Source of the DNA: Mallotus nudiflorus
Lineage: Eukaryota > Streptophyta > Magnoliopsida > Malpighiales > Euphorbiaceae
DNA length: 64,000 nt
Assembly (NCBI GenBank): GCA_947683625.1
Contig: CANTUR010000651.1
Coordinates: 310,001 to 374,000 of the forward strand
Direction of reading: 5' to 3'
Below are positions 53,345-64,000 of this stretch, one piece after another. The notes beneath the pieces were generated by a model, which was not told the DNA's origin, searched no databases, and saw only the letters and a list, made by a program, of their open reading frames with translations. The position numbers and the translations under genes were made by a program. Within the stretch, counting starts at the first letter, position 1. Each line of letters opens with the position of its first letter.

Positions 53345-53354
53345 CTTTTATATA
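53345..53354 (-). promoter_or_regulatory. Likely TATA box of the cupin gene
   Basis: TATATAAAAG on the minus strand lies about 255 bases upstream of the ATG at 53091. A start of transcription about 30 bases downstream would give a 5' UTR of roughly 225 bases. It is the clearest TATA element in the proximal upstream region. Confidence 0.5.
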
Positions 53355-53391
53355 GGCAAAGTGCTTGTGTTGTACTGCTAGGTTTCTGTAT

Positions 53392-53394
<3 letters not shown>

Positions 53395-53422
<28 letters not shown>
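53395..53422. repeat. (AT)n microsatellite
   Basis: About 14 TA units upstream of the cupin gene promoter. Confidence 0.85.
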
Positions 53423-55868
53423 CTTCTTTGAACAACATGAATATGAACTTAATCACCATATAAAGTTAAACTGACCATGTTTTCATTGTATCATCAAAAT
53501 TTTCTTCTATTCTCATAATTATTTATTCCATTTGCTAAAAAAATTATTTATTTCATACATTTTTATTTCTTTTCAAAATTTTATTTTATATAATATTTTA
53601 TCTTTATTCAGCACCCATAAGAGTTTTATATACTCAAAAATTTGAATCAAATGATGAAATTCTTCTAATGCCTTTTTTTTATGTAAAAGATTCAAATTTA
53701 AAATTTTATATGGAAAAATATGAATTTTATGTCATTTGAATTGATAAGCATTATTCGAAAAACTTTAGTTAGTTTTTTTTATAATATTATGCTTTGTAAA
53801 GATTTTTATGTTTTTGTTTCAATATGTTCTTACCATATATGCTTTTCATATTTATTATTCGGTGACATTTTTAATTAGGGTCCTCAATTATGAAACCTAA
53901 CATCAATAATAAGTTGTACTAATTAATTCTTTTGTACGTGAGTGTTGAATTTGAGTCTTAAAAAGTCTTGTAAGAAAAAAATCTTGTAAAATAGGATACG
54001 ATTGTGACATAAAAAATAGTTAGAAATTTTCGTTATAGAATATTGATATCACATCTCAAAAGGTCCATTGTTCACATATTAAAAAAAAAAAAACTTTAAC
54101 CCTCACAAAATTACATATACATGCTTGATAATATATCTCAATTTGAATAATTATTTTAATGTTTTTTTACATTGCAAATAAAAAAAATTGAGAAAAATTT
54201 AGGTGGTTGCCTGCGAATGTTCAACAAATAATGAAAAACTGAAGAGTCTCATTAACAAAAATTTTATTTATGTGATCGAATAATTATCGAATTGAACATT
54301 AAATATAAGATAAATACAAAAATTAGTAATGTAATTTTATATATTATTTTTTTACGTCACTAAAAAAAATATTTAAATTGCAAATGAAATGAATAACTTT
54401 AAATTTAAAACTTGCAAATATTAAAATTAGTTACATTAACATTAATCAAATTTGGGCTAATATAATTAATTTAACTGTTTTTGAAGTTTTGATATGCTAA
54501 TTTATTATATTTTTATTATTTATTTTATAAGTAATTAATCATCGATCTACACTTTACATGAGTTATGGATAATATATTTTAAAATTATTTTAAATAAATA
54601 ATTGAATAATTTTAATAAATTAAAAATAATAATTAATCATATAATAATAATAATTGAGTAAAAAAATAAAAGAAAAATAGAAAATAGTTACAATTTTTTA
54701 CTTTTTAAAAAATATAATTTTTAATAAAATAGAAGAATAATATTTTATATATAATAAAATTATAGTATTTTATATAAAATATAATATATGTATTTTAAAA
54801 TAAATTTTTTTATAAATTTTAAAGAAAATAGAAACTAGTTTTCTATGTAAAATTTTTGAAGTAAATACGAAATATGATGAGAGATACTCCTAAAATTTTG
54901 TATTATATATAAAAGGTATAAATTATAATGAAGTGAATTAGTTTCCATATAATGAAGGGAACAGGAAAGATCACTAGAGAACGAATGGAGTGAATAATTT
55001 CCGGTAGTCAAAAGGTTGACCAGATTTTATGTCTGACATAGAGACGTGGCAGAGTGTAATTGGGCCATGAATTATCACGGTTTGACCCAAGAGTTTGATG
55101 ATCGTAAAGATACCGACACAGCATTTGATTGATGGTCCTCCCACTGGAACGTTTCACGTGCGTTTCCACGTGCTAGGATTGGATCAGATTTGCCAGATCA
55201 CTTTTCTTTTCACATTCTATTTTATTCTCTAATTTTTTTTTAAAAAAATTAGAAAAAAATTATTCATTTTTTAATTTAAATTCGATTATCTTTTCAAGAA
55301 AATAATTTTTTTAATTAAAATAAAATTTTATTTTTTATTTTTAAATTAAATTATTTGAATTTAACTCGAACTTAATTTAATTTATTTTAATCAACAAATT
55401 AAATTATCTTCAAAGATGTTTTGGTGCAAAACATTACACTATTAATAGTAACAACTTAATCATTTCAAGCTATGCAATAATGGTGCTACTAAAATAATAA
55501 GGTTGTGCACATGTATGGAAAAAAAATTTCATTTGCTAATTTGAGTTGTAATTAGACTTTTTTTTATTAAGCTGCTGATTACAAAAGTTTTTAATCCCAA
55601 TTTAATTTATTATTGAAATTATAATTATAATGAATTATTTTTTTAATTAAAATCATTTTATACTTTTATATTTTCCTTTAAATTAATTTTGTTTAACATG
55701 CATAAATTATATTTTTCAATTTACAAAAACTAACTATTTTTAAAAAATTGTAATCTAATGGAAGTAAAAAAAATCATATAAATCTAACATTTTATAGTCG
55801 GCAGCATTTAGCGCATATTGATAACTATAGTTAGTTAAAAATATTAGCCATTGAATTTTACAGAGTTT
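53423..55868. other. AT-rich spacer upstream of the cupin gene
   Basis: Mostly very AT-rich with no gene. The exception is a 230-base island at about 54955-55200 of normal base composition, which holds G-box and W-box motifs and is listed separately. Confidence 0.55.
55040..55172. promoter_or_regulatory. G-box/ABRE-like and W-box cluster
   Basis: Two CACGTG G-boxes at 55155-55160 and 55167-55172 (12 bases apart), a GACGTGGC ABRE-like site at 55043-55050, and TTGACC motifs near 55016 and 55082. It stands in otherwise AT-rich DNA, about 2 kb upstream of the minus-strand cupin gene. These motifs bind bZIP/bHLH and WRKY factors in plants; any target gene is a guess. Confidence 0.45.
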
Positions 55869-56744
55869 TAGAGGATATTTAGTTTAACTGATTGAGTTAT
55901 TAGAAATTTGTTATTAAAAAATTGAGTAAAACGTATTTGGTAAATTATGATAATCAGCAGCTTATACCTGATTGACACATAATCAGCTGCTGCTGATTAA
56001 TTAGCTCTCTTTTGTAGCTTTTCTAAATCAGCAAGTTACAACTTTTTTAACTTAATAAAAAAATAATTGTGCCCTTTGGATTGCGTGCTTTTAAAATGAA
56101 GCCCATTTCTTCTTGTGGAATTGCTACGTATTAAAAGAACTTTTTGTTTGAGTTGGGTTAACTTGTGTTGTAAAGGTGTATCTTTATTACAATGAAGAGT
56201 AGAGTCTACCGTTCCTATTATAACCCACGACTTTTAATGCAATGAGAATATTTGAATATAATTGATAAAATGCTTTTCTTTTTATTAACAAAATATTAAA
56301 TTATTTAAATATATAATAAAAATATATTCTCTAAATAAAATAAAATTAATTATAAATAATAATATTAATAATATTTTAATTTTATATTTTAAGATGTATA
56401 TTTTTTATAAAAAAAAGTTACTTTGGCCAAATAATTGATAAAAATATAAATAATTTCTATTAATTATTTTAATAATATATAAATCAAAAATAATAAATTA
56501 TTATTTATTACTATATATTATTTTAAAATAATTTACATAACTAAAAAATTATTTTAAGAAATATATAAAATTATATTTACAAACAAATTATACTTTTAAT
56601 GATCGTTTGATATACTAACAGCAACAACTAATAAAATTTTTTCAAACAATTTATATTTATCAGTTAACAACTATTAATTATCCGCTACTCGTAACCGCAA
56701 TCAGCTATCAACTGCTATAAACAGTTAAACCAAATATACCCTTA
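55869..56744. mobile_element. hAT-like MITE
   Basis: The left end TAGAGGATATTTAGTTTAAC and the right end (reverse complement TAAGGGTATATTTGGTTTAA) form terminal inverted repeats. Subterminal pieces such as AGCTGATTGCGG and AATCAGCTGCTGCTGATTAA, with several short inverted copies of CAGC/GCTG, recall plant hAT-type MITEs. No ORF. I could not find a clean 8-bp target duplication. Confidence 0.55.
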
Positions 56745-57164
56745 GTAATCTACTTTAGAAATTGGATTTAGAAATTAGGGAGGAGAGTGGCTCACTTAAG
56801 TTTTTTTTTTTCTCGATTTTCCTTAATTTCACCTTTAAATGAATTATACCTCATTAAAATTCATCTAAGAGCTTATATTTATTTTCAAAGATAAACATTA
56901 GGGAAAAAAAAAAACTATTTCCCTCTTATTTTCATTTAATGTTAACATGCCTATTTCCAACTCGTTCACCTTAAACTTTAGTAATATCACACTATACTAA
57001 AATCAAAGTGTGAATAAACCAAAAAAAAAAAATTATTGTTGCAACAAAAAATTAATGAAATGATCGAAATCCATAAATTGAAATAATTGAAAGATGTTTA
57101 TATAAAAAAAGTATTAGAAATTACAAACTCCACTAAAACTGAATATACTTAAATGGAATTACAC

Positions 57165-57245
57165 CTAGACGAGTAGTATGCTCATGAAACACTTTGGGTG
57201 GCACTCTTTTAGTAAGCAGATCTACAATCATAGAGTTTATTGACT
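57165..57245 (-). pseudogene. Copia polyprotein C-terminal scrap
   Basis: The minus strand reads SINSMIVDLLTKRVPPKVFH followed by EHTTRLGV. This matches the conserved end of Ty1/copia pol after RNase H (the DPLTK-type motif, here VDLLTK). Only about 27 residues remain. The flanking 57250-58080 may contain decayed LTR or internal sequence (GGATCCAAACTCC near 58031), but I cannot set boundaries. Confidence 0.7.
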
Positions 57246-57249
57246 ATTT

Positions 57250-58102
57250 GCATGATCAAACTCCTAATTTTGGACTTTGACAAACAATTTAAGTTTCTAA
57301 TGATTTCTTTCAAGTGTGTAGGAACTTGTTTATATCAAAATTATCAGTTCACGAGTAGATCACAAGCATAAGCCTTGTGAGAGAAAAACTGAGCAAAAGA
57401 ACAGTGCTGCTCATGAGTACTATTCATCTCTTGAGGGTAGTCCTGACAACTCCAAACGGACATTTTTTGAATACGACAACTAGTATTTCACTCCTTATGA
57501 GCTAGAATTTGCTCCTCACGACTGTGAGCGGCGTTCTAATAAAAATAAGTCCAAATTGATTCAAAAATCAATTATAGACATTGGAGACATGTTTTATCCA
57601 TCCAATAACCATATTTTCGAGTTATTTATCTATATAAATTACTCCTAGAGCTCAATTGAAGTTAAAACACTTGCTTATTCAAATTCTTTATGTTAACATT
57701 CATCAAAGCTCTCAAACTTTCAATTTATTCATTCTTGGTTTCATTAACTCTTATGAGAGTTGGTGGTATGTTAGAAATAGAATTTCTACTTCATCTAAGT
57801 TTTAGGATAGATTAGAAGGAGAGTGAAATTTATTTTTAAAGGAATTGGTTTAAATGTTTAGCCATTAAAACACTTAGGAATTAGTTTAAGAGTGAGCTTA
57901 TAAACTTTTGATTATAAGGTTGAAGAGTGAACCTCAAACTCTTGTGTAATCTCAATATTGTGAATAAGATTGTGGGTGATTGAGAATCCTAACTTGGAGA
58001 TAAGTTAGGTGGAGAAATAAGATTATTGTTGGATCCAAACTCCTTAAATTATGGTGTTCTTCATTCTTTCTTCTCAACATTCTTTCAATTCTTGTTTAAT
58101 TC
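57250..58102. other. Unassigned repetitive-looking spacer
   Basis: Non-coding, with base composition closer to transposon DNA than to the AT-rich spacer. It may belong to the decayed copia element next to it. No ORF of note and no clear inverted or direct repeat ends. Confidence 0.4.
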
Positions 58103-58213
58103 TGTCATGACTCGAACTCAAAAGGGGCACGTGACCGACACTAGGGAATGAGAATATATAAGATACCCGAAACCCATAGTAAGCCTTAAAAAAAATTCAA
58201 TAAGATAAAGACA
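58103..58213 (-). repeat. LTR end fragment of the long-LTR family, older copy
   Basis: Starts TGTCATGACTC on the plus strand, the reverse complement of the LTR 3' end (ggcttactatgggttt and ttccctagtgtcggtcac read on the minus strand). About 110 bases remain before a second LTR end begins at 58214, so the next copy seems to have landed in this one in the same orientation. Confidence 0.75.
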
Positions 58214-59717
58214 TGTCACAATCTAAATCGGAAGTCATGACCAACGCTAGGGAACGAGAATTCTTTCGAATTTGGAACCCATAACAAGCCTTAAAAATAA
58301 AAACACATGCAATAAATAAATAAAAATATGCCAAAATTAAAATTTTAAATCAATATAAAAATAAATACTTAAAAATCATATCATAATAAAATGTTTTATA
58401 CAATATTCTGAATACTGAATTTTTCTAGAATACAACAAGAGTCAGATATAAAGTTTACATAATCTAGTCTGGGCTGAAATAGATCGGTAAATAGGTCTAT
58501 TACTGAGGTTTGAAGAAGAAGAATCTCCTAAAAAAAATATTGAGGGGAATCAGACCTCACTGAGTAAATTATTATAATATATATATGAAACCTAAGATCA
58601 TATACAGTCAAGCACTAGTATAATAATATACATATACAGACATTTCACACATATGCTAAAATTAACTTTTATATATAATAATGCAGAATATATTAATTTA
58701 AGTGAAGGATCAAATAGAACCTCAACATATTCACAACCTCAATCATAAAATCAATAGCCAACTGGCTTATCCAAAAGTCCAAGTATTCATTTATCCAACC
58801 TAAGGTAGTAGACTGGCCCCGAGTACACTAGGTCAACCAAGGATCCATAATCAGCCTTTCCAATAACCAAAAATCTCTATGTTCTCATTCATAATCAAAT
58901 ATAAGATTTTCAACCTAATTCTATCGTACTGTTGCACAACAGTTCTAGTGTAGCCCACTAGGTAGCACGTTCTATTCATATCCTTCATATAAATCATGTA
59001 ATTATGGAAAATAATAAAATGCATCATTTAAAACATAATGGCATTTACTATAAAAGAATACCATTATATATTAGAAATATATCGAACGTATACTAAAATA
59101 TTTCAAATATATATGCCACATATATACCAAAATAAACCATAAATATACCAAATGCATATTAAGAATATATCAAATATATATGTCGCATATATATCAAAAT
59201 ATATCAAAATATACTGAATATATATATGCCGAGTATATATCAAAATATACTGAATATATACCAAAACATACTAACATATATATATATCACATATATAGAA
59301 AAGACATACTAAAAATATACCTAGCATATATGTCTCATATATAGAAAATATATCAAAAATATATGAAATCATTTAATTAAAATAATTCATATTTAAATGT
59401 ATTATGAAAATATGAAAATTCATATTCATGCATCCTATATGTAATGTATATATAACATAATAACTCACAAGTTTGCGCTTCTTGAAACTGTCTTTACGCG
59501 CCTAGTCCGATAGGCCTCACTCTCGGCTCAGCTAGAAAAATAAATAATAATAAAATCAAAATAAATTTCTAACTTATACTTTGAAGAATTCTAAAGGAAG
59601 ACTTGATCTAGGAATCAAAACTCAATTAAAAACTAAAAAATTAGGATCGACTCGACGTCAAGTTTTCGAGAATTCTACCAAAAATTAGCAAAGTCTCCTC
59701 TGTAAAATGAACATTCC
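58214..59717 (-). repeat. 3' part of a minus-strand LTR, interrupted at 59718
   Basis: Starts TGTCACAATC and runs as the reverse complement of the LTR: end block (GACCAACGCTAGGGAACGAG), hairpin block (58928-58961, where CTAGTG..CACTAG and a new palindrome ACTGTTGCACAACAGT are seen), and the GTTTTAC segment at 59701. It stops mid-LTR where the plus-strand element begins; the remainder should reappear beyond the window after that element. Confidence 0.85.
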
Positions 59718-62700
59718 TGTAATATCCCGTGTTTTTAAATATTTTAATACTGCCTCGGGATATGCAGTGTTAATGATTTTTGTATATATATTATGATATT
59801 TTACGAGTTGATATGTATTTAAAATCTATTTTAATTATTGTGTATTATTTACAGTGCTTTACGTAAAGTTTTTTCGGGACTTGTATTTTCGGGAAAATTT
59901 TCACGTAAATAATTTATTATTAATTATTTTAAATATATTTTCGGACTTGCATGAACTCATACATATTTTAAAATATTAAACACCGTGTATACATGTAATT
60001 ATTTATTTAATTAGGGTTTAATATTACCCTAATATTTTATTAATTATTTATTAGTTTTATTGTTATTTAATTATTTTTATTTAGTATAAATTATTAAAAT
60101 ATTAAATTATATGTGTGTGGTGTATATTTAATGTGTGTAATTTAATATTATTTTAATATATAGTATAAAGTATATATATATATACATATAGTATATCAAA
60201 AATCAAACTTTTGGAAAAATTACCATTTTGCCCCCGAAGCATCTTCTTCCCCGATCTTCACCCTCACCGCCGTCCGACGGCTGCAACTGCCAATTTCTTG
60301 CCGTTGGTGTGCTGTCCGGTGTGCCACCACCTTCCCCAGCCTTCCTCGCCGCCTGTAGCAGCCGTTTCCGACGTCTGGAGGTCAGTTTTTAGCCGGAAGC
60401 CGAGAGTTTGCATTTTCTTCTTCCCTCGCGATTCCGGCCACCGTTTTCGACACCGCCAGTCTCTTTCTTCTCCTTGAGCTCTGGTGAGTGTGATTCTAGC
60501 TTTGGTTTGAGCTGAATTGGTCCTGATTTGCTTAGGTTTCGAATTTTCAATTTCGGCCATATTAGGGTTTTTGATTTTTTTGAGCTTTGAATTGTTTGAT
60601 TAATGAAAAGTCCCTTAAAAAATGTTGTTACCATTAGCTTAATATACATGTATGAATTTTTGTGGAATTTTTGGAGATTAATTTGATTTTTGGGTATTTT
60701 TGAATATTTTAATATTATTTTCTAATTTTCGAAAATTAATTAAATAAATTATGAAATTGTGTTTTATGGTAAATATAGGTGTTGAAATGAATTATAGGAA
60801 TTTATTTGGAATTTTTATGAATTTCTATGTATTTATTTTGAATTATTTAAGTTTATGTAATTTTGGGAAAATAGGGTTAAATGTATTTTTAATTGAAATT
60901 AATTGGTTAATTGAGTTTAATTATTGATATTATTGATAAATATGTTGAGAAAATTAATTTTGGATAATTATACTATTTTTGGTGAATTTTTGATGTAATT
61001 TTAGTATATTTATATATATATGGGTATTTTGGTAATTTTACACAAAATTGGCTAAAAATGTAATTTAATTGATTTTAATAGTTATTTAAGGTATAAAAAT
61101 GATTTCTACAAATTATTTGGTATTTTTAACTAATTAAAACTATTTTTCGTGAATTATTTTCAAATATACATATAATATACGATTTTACTAATAAAATGAG
61201 TTTTTATTGGCTTTTAATGTGTTTAAAGGTTAATTATGTAATTTTTACTTATAAAATGTATTTATGTGATATAAGGGTATTTTCGGTATTTCTGAAATTG
61301 TTCTGTGTTTGTGGACCCCGATCGGTAGATTGTAGTTTGGAGTCCGACTGAGGGGTTGTGGATGAGTAGTTGAACCTGTTTTTCGAAGTGTGTTTCTTTG
61401 CAGGGTCGGCTCTACTCTTTGAGTAGAGAGATGTCCGTTTTACAGGGGAGGTTCTGCCGAATTTTCGGTAGAATTCTCGTAAAACGTGATGTCTGGTCGA
61501 ACCCTAATTTCGATTCAGTGTTTAATATTCTAGATCGAATTCTAGGATTTCTGTTAGGGTTATTCTGATTTCTGTTGTTATTGTTTGTCTAGTTGCACCG
61601 AGACCGAGGCCTAGTGGACCAGTCCCGTCGAATCCATCTCGTGGAGCGCACTAAGTGTGAGTTGCTATTTTATATATATATGCTTAGGATGCATGATTTA
61701 GAAATGCATGTTTTATTTTGCTTAAATATGCATAAATAATTTGATTATTACTTAAGTTTATATTTAGTTTATTTTGGTATATATCAAATTATATGCATTT
61801 TTTGTTAATAAATTATATTTAAAATGTTTTTAAATATATTTCTAGCTTAATCTATAATTTGATTGGATTCATTTGACGTATATATACTCGAAATATACCT
61901 GGTTTACTTTTGGTATATTTCCTGTATATATATGGTTTATATTGTTATTTTATTTAAATTCATGCATCATTTATTTGTGAATGAATGTATTATATTTATT
62001 AATGAAGGAGATCAATAGAACGTGCTACCTAGTGGGCAGCACTAGGACCGAGTACGTACCGGTGCGCTTATAGCAGATAGGCTATATTACTAACCTATTT
62101 GTGGATATTGATTGGAATTGATTTATTTGATGTGTGATGTGATTTGGGTGTGATTGCTGGAGCTCGGTTGACCAAGTTTCTCGGGGCCAGTCACACTGGC
62201 AGTCAGACTGCTGGAGCTTGGTTGACTTAGTGTCTCGGGGCCAATCTACTGTCTAAATGGATTAAGTGGATATATTTGGATAAGTGAGCCTGTATGGCTA
62301 GAGTGTTGTCTAACACTGTTTGAGGTTGCGATATTATAGGGTTCTATTTGATCCTTCATAAACGATGATTTTAATAAAAATATATAAAATGATTTTACTG
62401 CATCTGTGTGTATTGCCTGTATATATACATATTAGATATATACTGTTGATTGTATGCATTGTCATTTAGTATGCATGTATATATATTATAGTAATTCACT
62501 CAGTGAGGTCTGACTCCCCTCCGTTGACTATTTTTCAGGAGAGTCATCGTCTTCAGACCTTAGTAGCAGGCCTGTATGCCGAATTTCTTTCGCCCCGGCT
62601 TCTTTGTGTAAACTGCTTCTCTGAGTCTTGGATTTATTTTATCTAGACACTGTAGTAGTCATTAAATATTTAAAGAGATGTTGTATTGTATTTGAACTGG

Positions 62701-62922
62701 ATTTGTATTCAAAGATTTATATATATGAAATGATGAGGATTTGATTTAAATCCAGTTGGTGCATATGTTGTTATGATGTTTATGATTTTTATTTCCGCTG
62801 CATTATATATTGTTATTACTATTACATGTTTATTTTATTTTTTTAGACTTGCTACGGGTTCCGGATTGGAAAGAATTCCCGTTCCCTAGCGCCGGTCATG
62901 GCCCCTATCTTGGGTCGTGACA
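59718..62922 (+). repeat. 5' LTR (LTR 5) of a long-LTR gypsy element (3205 bp)
   Basis: TGTAATATCCCG to CGTGACA, preceded by ATTCC (59713-59717, the expected target duplication; its partner is outside the window) and followed by a primer-binding site, so it is the left LTR of an element and not a solo LTR. Splice-like signals are a donor at 60484, an acceptor ending 61403, a donor at 61657 and an acceptor ending 62538. The hairpin zone is 62028-62251 with a perfect CCTAGTG/CACTAGG stem. It is most like LTRs 3 and 4. Confidence 0.95.
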
Positions 62923-62926
62923 AAGT

Positions 62927-62938
62927 TGGTATCAGAAC
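62927..62938 (+). other. Primer-binding site (initiator tRNA-Met type)
   Basis: TGGTATCAGAAC lies four bases after the LTR end. TGGTATCAGAGC is the standard plant PBS pairing with the 3' end of initiator tRNA-Met; one base near its end differs. It proves the LTR/body boundary at 62922. Confidence 0.9.
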
Positions 62939-63119
62939 GGAGTTCTGTGTCAGGGCTTAGTTGTATGAGTTGTGGCCCTAGTTTTCAAGTTGTGTTTTCT
63001 GTTGAACTACTGCAGTGAATTAGGTTCGAGTATGTCTTGATAAGTATTCCTTGATTTAATTTTCTGTGTTATTCCTCCGTTGTCTGTTTTGTCTGAATCT
63101 TTCCGTTTGTCTTTTCAAT

Positions 63120-64000
63120 ATGAGGTGGCGAGCGCGTGTCGCTCCACCGGTCGTTGAGGCCGAGGATGATGAGTCTTTTCAGGATGAGGTTTTACCTCCT
63201 GAGCAGCCAGTTAGACGTAGAGGTCGTGGCAGAGGTAGACCTCGAGGAGCGACAGGTCACCGTAGGCAGAGAGAGTTACAGGACGAGGAGCCTGTAGAGC
63301 TTGAGTTTGATGTTCCTGTACCTCTAATTGTTCAGCTTGTTCAGCCTGCCTATCAGCAGGGTATGTCTGACCCTGAGACAACTTTGTTCTATGCTCGAGT
63401 TGGCAGGATTATGTTTGATGGGACTTCCGATCCGTTAGATTTTCTGCACGCAATTGAGACTTGGACTCGGACTGCTCATACCGAGTACCAACGGATCATG
63501 ATTGTCAAGTTATCTGTGAGGGACCAGCCTTAGATTGGTTTATTCAGATGATATAGCCTTACATGATGACAATGACCTGGGCTCAGTTCCGAGAGCGGTT
63601 TATGAGGAGATTCTGTCCAGAGCCTCTCCGTATGAGTTATCATCTTTGTTTGACCAGCATTTCTCGTGGAGATCGATCTGTAGAGGAGTATTTTCTCTGA
63701 CTGGGTAGATATGCAGAGGATTTGATGCGAGACCAGTATTTTGCAGTCACTACCTACGTTACTGGTTTGGGTTCAGCATTTGCTGGTATGCCTATAACAG
63801 GCCTTACTCTGGAGTCTGTGATTGAGTTAGCTAAGGAGATTGAGCTGAGGCTAGTTAGGCAGGGAGCGATGCCTGATTATTACCAGCTGGGAGTTCAGTC
63901 GAGTGGATTGCAAGCTACTCCGTATTCGAGTTTTCATGTTGGATCGAGTAGTCAACAGCGAGGTCCGACTTAACAGAGTCAGAGACAACAGCAGCGAGTG
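63120..64000 (+). pseudogene. Broken gag of the long-LTR gypsy element
   Basis: ATG at 63120 opens MRWRARVAPPVVEAEDDESF, then an Arg/Gly-rich stretch (RRRGRGRGRPRG), then the gag core start (MFDGTSDPLDFLHAIETW). A one-base loss near 63512-63515 shifts the frame. The core continues in another frame (ALDWF, WAQFRERFMRRFCPEPLRMS, GRYAEDLMRDQYF) to the window edge. Stops at 63554-63556 (TAG), 63698-63700 (TGA) and 63972-63974 (TAA) can all be explained by C-to-T change. Gag forms the particle. The long LTRs, Met-type PBS and this gag suggest a chromovirus-type (Tekay-like) lineage, but no integrase is in view to confirm it. Confidence 0.88.

Overview
The window is nuclear DNA from a flowering plant, most likely a eudicot. 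It has introns with GT..AG borders, AT-rich intergenic DNA, plant-specific gene families (an ALE2-type receptor kinase), and plant retrotransposon lineages: Tat-type Ty3/gypsy with an antisense ORF, a Ty3/gypsy family with very long LTRs, an L1-type LINE, and a copia remnant. I cannot name the species from the sequence.

Layout: 1-8703 is the body and 3' LTR of a decayed Tat-lineage Ty3/gypsy element, whose 5' LTR starts before the window. About 9770-15240 (minus) is an intact ALE2-like receptor kinase gene. About 16390-17320 is a long foldback (palindromic) element in the 3-kb gap before the next gene. 18847-22004 (plus) is a WDR26-like LisH/CTLH/WD40 gene whose first coding exon carries four single-base frame breaks. 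About 24600-44160 is one L1-type LINE on the minus strand, cut into five collinear pieces by four solo LTRs of a single 3.2-4.0 kb LTR family. All four lie in the same direction; three have perfect 5-bp target duplications and the fourth matches at 4 of 5 bases. 44716-50405 (plus) is an intact 14-exon AMBRA1-like WD40 gene. 52625-53091 (minus) is a small two-exon cupin gene. 55869-56744 looks like a hAT-type MITE, and 57165-57245 is a scrap of copia polyprotein. 58103-59717 holds minus-strand LTR fragments of the same long-LTR family. 59718-64000 is the 5' LTR, primer-binding site and broken gag of a plus-strand member, which runs off the window.

The host genes are ordinary housekeeping or developmental genes. 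The WDR26-like and AMBRA1-like genes are, as far as I recall, adjacent in Arabidopsis (At5g43920/At5g43930), so about 20 kb of nested retroelements appears to have been inserted between two ancestral neighbours.

The least explained signal is inside the long LTRs. Every solo or complete LTR copy carries a roughly 250-bp zone of inverted repeats: a CCTAGTG/CACTAGG hairpin, a GTAC palindrome, then two adjacent hairpins with unrelated stems but nearly identical 31-nt loops. Several base changes keep pairing (G.U wobbles), and one copy replaces the palindrome with a different palindrome. The same LTRs carry conserved splice-like donor and acceptor pairs that would cut out most of the AT-rich leader.
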